Of a stretch of 64,000 bases of DNA, positions 1-11,689 are shown piece by piece (within the stretch, counting starts at the first letter, position 1; the number at the start of each line of letters is the position of its first letter). This stretch comes from Mesorhabditis belari (Eukaryota > Nematoda > Chromadorea > Rhabditida > Rhabditidae): the NCBI GenBank assembly GCA_958450365.1, contig CAUEEP010000608.1:124001-188000 (forward strand), written 5' to 3'. Position numbers and translations under genes: made by a program. Below the pieces are notes generated by a model. That model had not been told where the DNA came from. It saw only the letters and a program-made list of their open reading frames with translations, and made no database searches.

Positions 1-132
1 CTAGACGGAAAGCGTCAATTTGTCAGAATTCTGGCCTTTGCACTCCACCGGATTTTCTGAATTTTGGTTTGAAATATTTCAATTTCATATTTCAATTTCA
101 TTTTTCTGTAATACATAACTTTTTCCTTTCAG

Positions 133-3100
133 CTAAAAACAAATGTATCGCTTGTCGATTCCAAAAATGTATTGAAGTTGGAATGATTCCAGAGAGTGAG
201 TGAATTGAGAAATCTCTATGTAAAGTTTCAATTTGGATAACCAAGCTGAAACTTGTTACCTTTCAAAAGCTATTTAGCTCTTAATAGCTATTTAGCTCTT
301 AAAAGCTATCCATTTAGCTTATTGAAATCCAAAAAGTTTCAGTCACAGCTCGACGCGCCGGTTGTGAGCTTCGGAAGCGTTGTGGTCTGATTCAATCCAA
401 AGAAATTGACTTAAAAGTGATCAAAAAAGAGCCAATTTCATCAAAAACTCATCAAATCGATCTCGTAAATCAAGAAAATAACTTTAATTTTGGAATTTTT
501 AGAGAGAATTTCAAATGGCTGCTCAAAATTTCGCGCGTCCTTTGCTATACGAGAGATTAGAAGCTGTTGATGTTGTGAGAAGTTTGATGAACATTCAAAA
601 GTTTGTTTGTCTTTATGCTAAAAATTCTTACAATATACAATACTTAAAAATACTTACAATAAAATAATTAGTTATCTAAGCTTTATTTTAGCATGATTAC
701 CCAAGATCTTCACGGGCGTCTTGTTTTCGATTTCCCTTACTCTTTCGAGCTTTCTCTCAATCAAGTTTTGCACAATCCGACCGCCGTTTGTTCAAGAATA
801 CCGGTGAGAAAAAGAAATATTATTGATTTATTCAAATAATAGCGTAATATTTATGAAAGTAATAATAGTAAACAGCAGTGAACCCCAGTTAAGGAGTTAG
901 CTGGGGAGTTAAGGAGTTCACTGGGGAGTTAAGGAGTTAGCTGGGGAGTTAAGGAGTTCACTGGGGAGTTAAGGAGTTCACTGGGGAGTTAAGGAGTTAG
1001 CTGGGGAGTTAAGGAGTTCACTGGGGAGTTAAGGAGTTCACTGGGGAGTTAAGGAGTTCACTGGGGAGTTAAGGAGTTAGCTGGGGAGTTAAGGAGTTCA
1101 CTGGGGAGTTAAGGAATCTTAGTCGATTACTTTGCAACGTTTGTAAGTACACCACCATTCATATTTTTCTTTTTTTGACAATGACACTTCTTTTCTTCTT
1201 CCAACCCGAAAATTCAAATTTTTGACCCGATCCGACCCGTTTTCCCATGTCTAGTATGCTCCGTTTGATCAATAATAAGTCTAAAGTGACAAAACTCTCG
1301 TAAAGGGCTACTATTTGCTACCAAAAAGCTTTCAAACCTGAGATTTCTACATCGAGTTAGTTCTAAAAAATCTGAAAAAGCTTTTACAAAAGAAATATTT
1401 TACAAAATGTCAGTAAAATTTGCAAGAGCTTGATTTAGTGATTTCGCGAAACGCAAAATTCTGGTGTAACATTATTGCAAGTTTGAAAGATCTTGAAAAT
1501 CGAGCTAGCACTTTAGCAGCTCTAAAGTTTTTATAAAGCTTCTTTAGCTTGGCTACGATGAACCCGTCGAGCCAAATATTCCACTTGAGCAACTGCCAGC
1601 GATGGCCGCGAGAATAGTGGCCAGAGCACTAGTCCATTGCACCGATCTCTTTCGAGCAATTCCCGAATTTTGGCATCTTAATGAGCAAGATCGGGTGAGT
1701 TGAATACTCAGGAATGGTAATTGAACGACAAGAACTATTGGGTTCGTGAATTGAACTATTGGGTGAATCCGAAACCATTGGCACTTTGAACTAAAATTTC
1801 TTCAACATAAAACCATCAATTCATTCGAAATAATTTCCATTATTATTGACGACTTCTGTCCATTTTACAAGCAATTTGCGGATTCCTCTTTCGTAGTAGG
1901 ATTTTGGTTTGTGTGTGAGACAAGTGTGAGACTCAAAAATGGAGGACTGGAGATTGAGCTTTTGAGCACTTTCTTTAAAAGAAACCCATTTTGGTGTCAA
2001 TAGAAAAGTTGTAGAGAATCAAAAATTAGGCTTATAGCCAAATTTCCAAAAAGATACATTTAGTATTGGTTTGGGGAGAATGAGGCGGCGCCGAAAATCA
2101 AAAAAAATGTCTAAAACTTCTATTCGACTTCGTCAAATAATATGCGTTTGATATGAGTAGAATGGTTAACTAATTCTCTACAAAATGACATTTAAAAGAA
2201 AATTCAAACAGCGCCTCCGCTCAAGAAAAAGCCATTCTTTCACAAAAACTACAAACTGTGATCTAGAAAAAACCATTGGTGGGATCTTCCTGCAAATTTG
2301 GCAACTTAAGTAATTCAATGTGCTCTATCTTTTTTATATAAACACCAAAGAAGGTTTATGTGAAAGAAACTGTTCAAATGATGAGTCGGACTCTTTGCCA
2401 TTTTAACCAGCTGCGTTTGGAAGTTCATAAACTCCACGAAAGAAAAGCTTTGTGGAATTTCTCAAAAGTCATTTTGTAGAGAAATAGTGGATCCTTTTAA
2501 TGAAAGAAAACGTATATTTAAAGAAGGCTTTATGCCTGCAAAAAGTGTCTTTCAAGTTTGGCGCCATTTCATTCTCCCCAACCCAATAGTTTCGCTTAAA
2601 ATGCAAGCCTTGTGAAATTTCGTAAATTTGGCATTTCTTGAAAACCAGTTTTTGAATCGTTCTGAAAATTTGGCTATAAGCCTAATTTTTGATTCTCTAC
2701 AACTTTTCCATTGACACCAAAGTGGGTTTCTTTTGAAGAAAGTGCTCAAACTGTCACATATGACAAGAGCCGGCAGTTTTCAATTCACCAACCCAATAGA
2801 ATATAAAAGCGAAATTTTTAGATCAAATTGATTAGCACACAATTCGCTATGCAAGGAATGTTCAACGACTACTATCACACTTCTAAATATAACTTTAAAA
2901 ACGGTCTCTTGTCAGCTCTTGGATTCAGAATTATTGCTCCCGATTGTCCCGTGAACACCGTGCCGGGGATTGATGTTTTGTAAGTGAAAAAAACTTGTGT
3001 TTAAAGATGATTTTCAATAATTGGATCAACTGTTAAGCCTTTGCAAGCTACAGATTATTTATTATGTAACAAAAGTTTGAAAAAATCACTTAAAACTGAC

Positions 3101-4801
3101 CCATTTCGCACCTTAGAACTTTTTTCAAACTCCGGCCATGGTAATCAACTTTAAAGTGGCCTACCGTAATCCTCACCCATTTTAGTAGATACAGTAATCT
3201 AGGTAAAGATTACTGTAAAGTCAACTAGCTTAGGTTACTGTAAATGTAGATGCTACTGTATACTGTAAGCTCAACTAACTTAGTGATAGGTACAGTAATC
3301 TAGGTAAAGATTAATGTAGTAATCTAGGTAAAGATTACTGTAACGTCAACTAGCTTGAGTTACTGTAAATGTAGATGCTACTGTAGCCCAGATACTGTAA
3401 GCACAACTAACTTAGTGATAGAAAAGATAGAAAAAGATCAAACGATAGAAATCGAGTGTAGCTGAAAATGAAAGCACAAAGATTGCTATAAAGCAAGTCA
3501 TTTGACTGAAATTCAAACACAATCAATCAATATTCTTTCAGTTTTGAGGACACTTACAATTGGCATGTTCCCTATGGAGTGAAACTTGTTATTCCAGCGA
3601 TTCAACGCGGTGAGATGCTCGACGAAGAATTTCTCCTAATCAAAACAATTCTTTTGTTCTCATCAGGTTTGTACATTGCTAACATTTGTTAGAGTTTTCA
3701 GTTCCATCAAAGCTGTGGGATTTTCCGATGCGAGTGCTCAAGTGATGCGCAATGCTTTCAACAAATACACGAGCATCTTGCTGGAGGTTAGAAAAGAGTA
3801 AGGCATAAAGCCTGGCCGCAATCGGATACGTGTCAGTGTAGCCCATTGGTAAAGCGTTCGCCTGGTAAGCGAGAGGTAGCGGCTTCGAATCCCAGCTTCG
3901 ACCATGTTTTGGATCCCAAGCCATAAAAGGATCAACATTGTTGTTGTCCAACTAAGGATTTAACCATGCACCAATGTCAAGTCAGAATAGACCTAAAGAC
4001 CTAGCTAGACTACTCTAGTCAAAAACAAATTTAGCCTAGACTGGAAAAAGTATCTGTGAAACGTTTAGCTTGGCTGAAAAAGAATCTAAGGAAAAGACCA
4101 GGACACTAGCCGATCATGTCAGCAGGCCGATCCGGCTCAGAAACAAGTCAAGCCTGGCCAGGACACTAGCCAATCATGTCAACTGGCCGATCTGGCTCTC
4201 AAGTCAAGCCAGGCCAGGACACTAGCCGATCATGTCAACAGGCCGATGCGGCTCAGAGTTAAGTCAAGCCAGACCAGGACACTAGCCGATCATGTCAGCA
4301 GGCCGATCCGGCTCAGAAACAAGTCAAGCCTGGCCAGGACACTAGCCAATCATGTCAACAGGCCGATCCGGCGCTCAAGTCAAGCCAGACCAGGACTAGA
4401 AAGCAAGTTAGCAAGTAGCTCAGCTTGAAATAACAAGAAACAGGTTACGATATTGATCATTGCCTCGTCTAACTTCATCCAGTCTAGTGCTTCTCTGACT
4501 TATTAGCCTTTCTGAGTTAAAACAATCCGTTTAGCACCTGAAGAACCGATTTCGAAGTCCTTCAATGGCGATTGAAAGGTTCACGGCTTTAATGAGTATT
4601 CCAAACTATTTGCTGGTTGGTTTACAAAACGTCTTTCAAGAATTTAATGACTACGAAATAACAAGACTAGGTCCAGTTTTCAAATTTCAAAAATTTCAGA
4701 ACGCAGCTCCAAAAATAAACGCCGAATTGGGCAGAAACACTTTGATTAAATATTGCAAACTCGAGGGACCACTGCTTGAAGAAATCTTTCACAGACAATA
4801 A
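133..4801 (+). CDS. Nuclear hormone receptor, 5' end outside window
   Basis: Ligand-regulated transcription factor of the worm-expanded (supplementary) nuclear receptor family, acting in the nucleus. Nine exons join in phase: 133-195, 343-464, 503-600, 692-803, 1548-1694, 2822-2979, 3542-3666, 3695-3786 and 4535-4801. The first visible exon ends the second zinc finger (KCIACRFQKCIEVGM); the next has the basic extension (TARRAGCELRKRC). The ligand-binding domain starts near RPLLYERLEAVDVVRSL, carries FRAIPEFWHLNEQDR (helix 3 region) and LGRNTLIKYCKLEG, and ends PLLEEIFHRQ, which fits an AF-2 helix. At 3694 the acceptor ttag/ag must use the second AG to keep phase. The first zinc finger lies upstream of the window. 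No stop or frameshift is seen, so it looks functional. Its introns hold MITEs, a minisatellite and a tRNA-like relic. Family assignment is secure; the ligand and ortholog are unknown. Confidence 0.88.
880..1120. repeat. Minisatellite, 20-bp unit
   Basis: About twelve head-to-tail copies of a 20-bp unit (ctggggagttaaggagttca) in the fourth visible intron of the nuclear receptor. Units alternate irregularly between two variants ending ttca or ttag. Probably non-coding. Confidence 0.9.
1738..2796. mobile_element. Mariner-derived MITE, TTGGGTTGGTGAATTG family (interrupted)
   Basis: The ends are inverted repeats (ttgggtt(c/g)gtgaattgaa on the left, its complement on the right) flanked by TA. The minus strand near 1800-1900 matches copies at 43.2 and 47.2 kb that encode a mariner-type C-terminus. 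Another MITE (2066-2586) sits inside it, so this is the older insertion. Lies in a nuclear receptor intron. Confidence 0.75.
2066..2586. mobile_element. MITE, TTGGG(T)TTGGGGAGAATGA family, nested copy
   Basis: 521 bp with terminal inverted repeats (right end tcattctccccaacccaa) and flanking TA. Nearly identical in sequence to 10116-10650. No ORF of note. Inserted into the preceding element. Confidence 0.85.
3160..3425. repeat. Duplicated 130-bp block rich in acagtaatct/agattactgt
   Basis: Two imperfect tandem copies built from short complementary words (acagtaatctaggtaaag and tactgtaa) that could form small hairpins. Intronic in the nuclear receptor. Confidence 0.6.
3832..3903 (+). pseudogene. 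tRNA-Thr(GGT)-like relic
   Basis: Box-A-like gtagcccattggtaaagc, a good anticodon stem (ttcgc/gcgag) with loop ctggtaa (anticodon GGT), and a T-loop ttcgaat. The acceptor and T stems pair poorly, so it is probably a decayed tRNA or tRNA-derived repeat. It lies in the last intron of the nuclear receptor. Confidence 0.5.
4085..4395. repeat. Tandem GC-rich repeat (accaggacactagcc family)
   Basis: Five imperfect units around accaggacactagccgatc and aggccgatccggctcag, in the last nuclear receptor intron. Related low-complexity ccagg-type arrays occur at 25.7, 52.4 and 54.3 kb. Confidence 0.7.
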
Positions 4802-4876
4802 ATTTTAACCATTTTTTTTTCTCATTTTCTTTTCCACATCAAACAAAAATAATCAAAAGGACTGTAAAGCTTATTA

Positions 4877-5434
4877 TTAGATTGTTCGGATATAAACAAG
4901 CGTTACTAAACTTATTGTTGTGAGGGAAGCTTTTAAAACATGTCTTTCTGTATTTAAAAGTACGTTATCTTGTGTATATTTGGAAACTTTTTAAACGGAT
5001 AATTTCTTTTTTAAGATCTTTTTTCTTGCTTTAGATAACCGACTTCAAACATCAAGTTCGCGCCTGCCCACTTTACGACTTCAAACTGGGCAAAACAGTA
5101 GCGGAATCCCATCGAGATTTGGTCAAAGCATTTGGGAATGATGCATTGTTCGAAAGCCGATGCCGAGCCTGGTTCTAACGCTTTTGGAATGGTGATGAAA
5201 GTCTCGAGGATGATGAACACTCTCGTCGACCTCAAGCTGTAGACAACGATATTTTGAGGGCTGCAATCGAATCGGATTCATGTCAAACGACGCGTGAACT
5301 TGCCCAACAGTTTCTATGTTCAAATTCTACTATTGATGAGCATCTCCACGTCATTGAAAAAGCGATCAGATGCGGGAAATGGCTTCCTCACGAGTTAAGC
5401 AGTGCAAACGCTCGTTTATATCCGAACAACCTAA
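4877..5434 (+). mobile_element. Mariner remnant with N-terminal (HTH) transposase fragment
   Basis: 558-bp element with inverted ends (ttagattgttcggatataaa / tttatatccgaacaacctaa) and TA flanks. The plus strand from about 5043 reads as the N-terminal DNA-binding part of a mariner transposase: LYDFKLGKTVAESHRDLVKA, then SLEDDEHSRRPQAVDNDIL, CQTTRELAQQF and a GKWLPHELS linker. An in-frame TAG after RCRAWF and the missing DDD catalytic core make it inactive. It starts 75 bp past the nuclear receptor stop. Confidence 0.8.
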
Positions 5435-5529
5435 TACTACCCCACTCACATAATGACGGTGAGAAGTGCTGCGTAGTCTAACTTTGAACACGTTTTTCTC
5501 AATACTGGTTTATGCTACAATGCGTGTTT

Positions 5530-6266
5530 ATATTCGAACGTGAATGAACTCAAGAAAGCCATTCATCTTGTACGTTATCTTGTGATATTTTTAAACGGAT
5601 AATTTCTTATTTTCAAGATCTTTTTTTCTTGCTTTAGATGCTTTAGATGCCTTCAAATATATCAAGTTCGCGTCTGCGTACTTTACGACTTCAAACTGGG
5701 CAAAACAGTCGCGGAATCCCATCGAGATTTGATCAAAGCATTTGGGAATGATGTTCTGTTCGAAAGCCGATGCCGAACCTGCTTTCGGAATGGTGATGAA
5801 AGTTTCGAGGATGATGAACACTCTCGTCGACCTCAAGCGGTAGACAACGATATTTTGGGGGCTGCAATCGAATCAGTTCCATGTCAAACGACGCGTGAAC
5901 TTGCTCAACAGTTTCTATGTTCAAAATCTTTGACCAAATCCCATCGCGATTGGATCAAAGAATTTGGGAATGATGTATTGTCCGAAAGCCGATGCCGAGC
6001 CTGGTTCCAAAGCTTTCGGAATGGTGATGAAAGTCTCGAGGATGGTGAACACTCTCGTCGACCTCAAGCAGTAGACAACGATATTTTGGGGGCTGCAATC
6101 GTATCGGATCCATGTCAAACGACGCGTGAACTTGCTCAACAGTTTCTATGTTCAAATTCTACCATTGATGAGCATCTCCACGCCATTGGAAAGACGATCT
6201 GATGCGGGAAATAGCTTCCTCACGAGTTAAGCAGTGCAAACGCTCTTTTATTTCCGAAAAACCTAA
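5530..6266 (+). mobile_element. Mariner remnant with two tandem HTH copies
   Basis: Right end matches the previous element (..ccgaaaaacctaa + TA); the left end is not clear. The plus strand carries two head-to-tail copies of the same mariner N-terminal block (about 5665-5930 and 5931-6200), each with RCR..F, a SRRPQAVDNDILGAAI motif and CQTTRELAQQFLC. They are fused in one open frame of 157 codons (5729-6202). No catalytic domain follows. With 4877-5434 this makes three consecutive copies of one DNA-binding domain. Confidence 0.75.
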
Positions 6267-6654
6267 TATAAATCCAAAAGTTTAGGTGATAAATGAAAAT
6301 CTAAAATCTAAAACAAATTCTTTGTTTTTTTCGAAATTTACTGTATTCATATGGTCTTTTGTCGAGATTTGATCATTTTGGATGAATGCCTTCATAAATT
6401 TTGACCTTTAGTTAAGCATAGTTTCATTGTAAACACTTCAAGCTTTCGAATGCCACCTAAAAATCCAAAACTCATTGTTTCTGAACGACATTGAAATGTT
6501 TATTACATCAAAAATTAAAAAAGACGATGTAATACTTTGATGACATTTCGGACAAATAGTTTCTAATGATTGCCCAATAAAGTTGAATGGCTAGGATGTG
6601 TTGGATCCAGTTATAAAAAAATTCGACGAATCAATAAGGATCAGTTAGCATTTA

Positions 6655-6850
6655 TCGGATTGTGGTCGAATTAGGACGTCCGAAACCGAGCATAAGATAA
6701 TCAATGGCCAAATTCAGACGTTTAGATCAGATCCTGACGTCCGAATCGGATTAGGACGTCCGAGACCGAGCATAAGGTAATCAATGGCCGGATTCCGAGG
6801 TTTAGATCAGATCCTGACGTCCGGATCGGATTAGGACGTAACGTATACAC
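6655..6850. repeat. Tandem duplication, ~95-bp unit (ggattaggacgtccga)
   Basis: Two to three direct copies of a block around ttaggacgtccga and cataaggtaatcaatggcc. The rest of 6280-7930 is AT-rich with no gene I can support beyond one weak exon. Confidence 0.65.
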
Positions 6851-7175
6851 CAAATAAAGTGGTTAGAACTAGAACCGTCGAGTAGCCGATACGGGTCGGC
6901 TGGCTCACCGTGATATTTGGGGAGCTGGGACAGAGATCAATTGAATTGGGATCATTTGATCAATTGATCATTTGGATTGGGATGAAGGTGCTGAAGCAAC
7001 TTGAAAAACTTGAACATTTGTAAAGAAAGCTTTTGAGACTTTTTGGGACTCTCTACTTCCAGCCTTTTCTCCATTTTTTCCCAAAGCGATTGCTGGGTAG
7101 TCGATTATAATTGGATTTGTAGAAACAAGCGCTAATTGCAGCCAACTCATCATGAAAGATGAGAACGGACTCATT

Positions 7176-7252
7176 TCATAAAATCCTTTCTTCTTTCCAC
7201 CGTTCGTCCGCCTTCATTGAGTGAGCAACGATCAACGGCGTCAACATTTCAC
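7176..7252 (-). CDS. Possible terminal exon, unknown gene
   Basis: After an acceptor (gtttag) the minus strand is open for 25 codons (EMLTPLIVAHSMKADERWKE..) and then stops. Composition looks protein-like, but no partner exon was found upstream. Weak. Confidence 0.25.
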
Positions 7253-7937
7253 CTAAACTGTGCAAAAAGAAGAATTCGATTAGCACGGTTTAATACATAC
7301 GGTTTAAATGTGCTCCACTCGTGTTTTCTAAAATTTTTCAACTTTCTATCGTAATCCTTTAGTTTCTTTTTTTAGTTTTTATCTAATATATCCACTTTTC
7401 TATCTTTGGATCATCTTTGTAAAGCTCCAAATCAAACCAAAAGCAGATCGATCGATATTTGGTCAATTAAATGAAATTGAGATAAGATTACGGTAACAGT
7501 TGACACATTTTAGAAAAAAACGTATATTCTTTGGCGGTGAAAGCAGCAAAAACGGCAAAAGCTTTAAGCAATCCGTTTCTATCATTTATGTATTTATGTA
7601 CTAGACACAGTAATACTATGTCTACAAAAAAATCCTTTCTTCTTTGCTTTCTTGAAATCGATGCCATCAATGTTTAATTCAAAATGGGAAAAAAGAAAAT
7701 TCAAACAGTTTCCCAATAAATTCTTCACTGGACTTTCTATCAGAATTTCAAAACCAACGCCTTTTGGGTTTACTAACCTAAAATATGACTGATAAAGCCA
7801 AATGTTCAAACGAACAAAAAAAAAAGGCTTTATCAGTAGGCAAAAAGTGAAGGAAGTAGCGTCTGTCAACAACGTAAAAAGTCCTGGATGAATAAATGAG
7901 TTTCAAAAAATCTTTGTCACAAAAACAAAAAAAATTT

Positions 7938-8009
7938 TGACCCCTGAGTGACTCGAACACCCAACCTTTCGATCTGGAGTCGAACGCGCTACCATTGCGC
8001 CAAGGAGCC
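7938..8009 (-). tRNA. tRNA-Trp(CCA)-like copy
   Basis: 72-nt cloverleaf: acceptor ggctcct/aggggtc, D-arm tggcgcaatggtagcgc, anticodon loop ctccaga (CCA), T-loop ttcgagt, discriminator A. The T stem tolerates some mismatches. It sits at the edge of a dispersed repeat that recurs with other copies, so it may be a mobile tRNA-derived unit. Confidence 0.75.
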
Positions 8010-8770
8010 ATGTGGAGGGGGCGGCCAGATTTTGGTTTTATCGAGCCCGAAAAGCGATAAACTGTTTCAATCATTATTTTAAAATCATGTTTCAAGAAAA
8101 ATTAGCTTAAAAGTTTCAAATTTCATTTAAACCTTTCACAAAATCTAATTATTGTACTTGCAAGGGAATGGCCTGAGCTCAAAGTTTGGAATCAACAGGA
8201 AACACAGTGCATAACATAAAATAGGCAATGGCGAACAAAACGCCACAAAAATTAGCCGCTAATAGCCACAGAAACGTGAGGAATCTGGCATGCCAAATCG
8301 GGATTGAAAACTGATTTCTTTATAAGGTTTCCTCTCGCTGCCGGCCGGAGATGAGCTCATGGCCTTGTGGATCAAGGGCTAGTCCGTGAAATAGCGGTCG
8401 TTTGTTTGCCATCGGGTTCAACTCTGCTCACATGCAAAATTTTGTTTTTGCCATTCTTGGAAACATTTAAAATCTACAAATTTCTTTCTTATAATTTTTT
8501 TATGCTTTTTATACTTTTTTTCTCACAATTTTTTATCCCAATATCTATGAATTTTAGCAATGGAGATTGATAATGGACAAATACTACTTCATTTAATCAA
8601 GAAAGTTGACCAGGCGTCGGAAGCGTGAGATTTGAAAAGATTTGAGTGAGTTTTTATACAATAAAATTAGTGTAAAGAATGATGGATGAAAATATCTGTT
8701 TTGGTTTTTCGAAAAATGTTGAATTTATTCTATTTTATTAAAATTTCTTATTTTTATTAAAAGGAGCCAC
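8010..8770. repeat. Duplicated segment shared with 39296-40000
   Basis: About 700 bp nearly identical to 39.3-40.0 kb, including ttgtacttgcaagggaatgg, a tRNA-like stretch near 8360-8420, and a short open exon-like stretch beginning MEIDNGQILLHLIKK at about 8561. The unit also abuts tRNA-Trp copies. Confidence 0.8.
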
Positions 8771-8879
8771 CTGAAGAGAAAGGCCATATTTCGATTTTAT
8801 CGGACCAGATGAACTGTTTCAATCATCATTTTAAAATCATGTTTCATCAGAAATTAGATTGAAAGTTCCAAATTCCATT

Positions 8880-9560
8880 TAAACCTTTCACGAGATCTAA
8901 TTAAAATGAAATGTTCGTTTTGTTTTGGCGTTTTGTTTTGGCGTTTTGCTTTGGCGTTTTGCCCATTCTATGTTATGCACAGTGTTTCCAGTCGATTCCG
9001 AACTTTGAGCTCAGACCATTCCTTTGTTAGCTTTGTTTATATGTTTAAGATTTATTTGAATGTACAATATACAATCGTATTTTCACATTCGTCAAGGAGT
9101 CATGTGGAAAGGACGGCCACATTTCGATTTTATGGGGCCGGAAAAGCGATGAACTGTTTCAATCATTATTTTAAAATCATGCTTCAAGAGAAATTAGATT
9201 GAAAGTTCCAAATTTCCTCTAAACCTTCACGAAATCTAATTATTGTACTTGCAAGGGAATGGTCAGAGCTCAAAGTTCGGAATCAACAGGAAATGGTTTT
9301 GAATATTAAACTGATTTTGAATAACTTTTTGAATGTAAACCTAAACCTTTCTAATCTATATTAGCTTTGTTTATTTGTTCAAGATTTAAATGATTTAAAT
9401 GTACAATCGTTTGATATTCTCGAGAACAATTCGTCCTTTATGATTTGGGTGAGAAAACCGCCCACAAATCCACATTTGAGAGGATGAGCGATTCGAGAGG
9501 TTGATGCCATCTGAAAACGATTTTAGTACAAGGTTTACAAGGTTACAGTTACAGTTACAG
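8880..9560. repeat. Diverged partner of 40.1-40.6 kb, with exon relic
   Basis: Contains the (gttttggc)n stretch, the ttgttagctttgtttatatg word and, at about 9420-9515 on the minus strand, a decayed copy of the last exon of the eight-exon gene at 40.4-46.8 kb. The exon copy has deletions and is not functional. Confidence 0.6.
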
Positions 9561-9637
9561 TCAAGTTTACTTGCATTTTATTTATGCATAATTTGACTTT
9601 TATAAATTTGAGTTTTAGCAAAAAAAGCAAAAGATGT

Positions 9638-9709
9638 TGACCCCTGAGGGACTTGAACCCCCAGCCTTTCGATCTGGAGTCGAACGCGCTACCGTTGCGC
9701 CAAGGAGTC
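9638..9709 (-). tRNA. tRNA-Trp(CCA)
   Basis: Best-paired of the Trp copies: acceptor gactcct/aggggtc, anticodon stem ttcga/tcgaa with loop ctccaga, T stem ggggg/ccctc around ttcaagt. This is a candidate for the functional progenitor of the others. Confidence 0.85.
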
Positions 9710-10115
9710 ATGTGGTAGTTGAAGGCGAATTGCCGATTTTATTCTCAGTAAAACAATAATAATGAAGACGATTACGATTTATTGACATTCCATTAAAATC
9801 CCATTAACAATTGCAATTCTTGATCTCAATCTTAGCAAAAGCTATGAGATTTTAAACGAAATCCAACTCAAACTCAAATTCAGATCTTTGAGCTGAAATC
9901 AGTGCTTTGTCAACATTTAAAAACCCAATTATCAAATCGAGTTTGATTCATTGAATTACAATAAACTAATTGTAGGTTTATAGCTTTTTTCGTAAGCTAT
10001 GCTATTTGCTATTTGCATTTTTTTAATAACTATTAGGAGAAATTTAGAAAATCGTCAAAAACGCGCATTCATAACTGGACAACCGAATATTACAATAAGA
10101 TAAAAAGGATAAATA
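9710..10115. other. No gene seen
   Basis: AT-rich. Near 10060-10092 lies one end of the ..cgcgcattcataactggac MITE family also found at 57-58.1 kb. Confidence 0.5.
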
Positions 10116-10650
10116 TTGGGTTGGGGAGAATGAGTCGGCGCCGAAAATGAAAAAAATGTCTAAAACTTCTATTCGACTTCGTCAAATAATATGCGTTTGA
10201 TATGAGTAGAATGGTTAACTAATTCTCTACAAAATCACATTTAAAAGAAAATTCAAACAGCGCTCAAGAATTCGAAGAAAAAGCTCAAGAAAAAGCCATT
10301 TTTTCACAAAAACTACAAACTGTGATCTAGAAAAAACCATTGGTGGGATCTTCCTGCAAATTTGGCAACTTAAGTAATTGAATGTGCTCTATCTTTTTTA
10401 TATAAACACCAAAGAAGGTTTATGTGAAAGAAACTGTTCAAATGATGAGTCGGACTCTTTGCCATTTTAACCAGCTGCGTTTGGAAGTTCATAAACTCCA
10501 CGAAAGAAAAGCTTTGTGGAATCTCTCAAAAGTGATTTTGTAGAGAAATAGTGGATCCTTTTAATGAAAGAAAACGTATATTTAAAGAAGGCTTTATGCC
10601 TGCAAAAAGTGTCTTTCAAGTTTGGCGCCATTTCATTCTCCCCAACCCAA
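10116..10650. mobile_element. MITE, TTGGGTTGGGGAGAATGA family, intact
   Basis: 535 bp, terminal inverted repeats ttgggttggggagaatga / tcattctccccaacccaa, TA on both sides. Second copy of the element at 2066-2586. Confidence 0.88.
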
Positions 10651-11689
10651 TATTTGCTTTTGTTTTTGTTAATAGCTATTTGCTAGGAAATTAGCCAAAA
10701 AAAACTGAAAGCTACACGTATCTATTTGCATAATCTCCACATCTATCTACCTTTCTTTGCCTTTTTTTTATTTTGTCACAGCAATCCACTTATACAGTTT
10801 ATTGCGCCAGAAAAGATGCGTTCCTTAACTTTCAAGCACAAAGTACATTCAATCATTCAATTCAGTTATTAATCTAACTATTTTAAGCTCTATTTCAAAA
10901 GAAAAATAAAGAATTCCACCAGAAAAGTCTTATTTCAATTTTCTAGAGCAAAAAATACGCCATATGAAAAAAAGAAACCCTGGCTAAAAGTCGTTTTTTG
11001 TAAATCTTTTTAAAAACTTCTAAAATATTTTTGTTTTTCATTTAAACAGCTATGGGAAATAGAAAATCTATAAAACTGACTTTTAAGAAAGAGAAAATCC
11101 CAACGAAAATCCGAATTTATCTCAAATTCTTCAATTTTCATTCTTCAAAAAGTTCTAAAATTTTTTCCTTTGAACCATTTTTCCATTTTTCCCATTTTTC
11201 TCAATCAAGTTAAGCGATTTTTTTGATGAAAATAGTTTGAGTGAAAATCTATATTTCTGATGATAATCCAAATCCCAGAAAATCGATGTACTCAGGATTT
11301 GTTGGGGAGAAATTTCTTGAAAAACCCTTTCTACATTGGTCTAGTTTATAGTCAATTAATGCGTTTAGTGAAACAAAGAAATTTGTTTGAGTACAGTCTT
11401 GGGAAAGCTTCATGAAATGAGGAATTTGTTTGAAATAATAGAAACAGACGTTTCACACAGTACTTCACAACTACAACTTCAAACTATTGAAACAATTTAA
11501 AGTTTGAAAGCGAAAATTCAAACGAAGAAATTCGTTTGAGTACAGTCTTGGAAGATTTTCCATAAACTTTCCATAATTTTTGGTCTTATATGAAAGCAGA
11601 TTAATTCAAAAATCTGTCAGATTACTGAAAAAGTTTGTTATAATTTCAATTTTATAACACTTTTACATGTATAATTCAATTTTTAGCCC
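10651..11689. other. No gene seen
   Basis: AT-rich, no long ORF, no clear repeat ends. The last 50 bases match the lead-in of the second satellite block (13219-13275). Confidence 0.5.

Noticed and set aside
2552..2749. Minus 65-codon frame and its twin at 47291-47485
   Set aside because: Both are translations of MITE interior, not genes.
7778..8095. Minus 105-codon frame
   Set aside because: Centre is a translated tRNA-Trp (WRNGSAFDSRSKG); the same peptide appears at 22.8 and 37.7 kb over tRNA copies.
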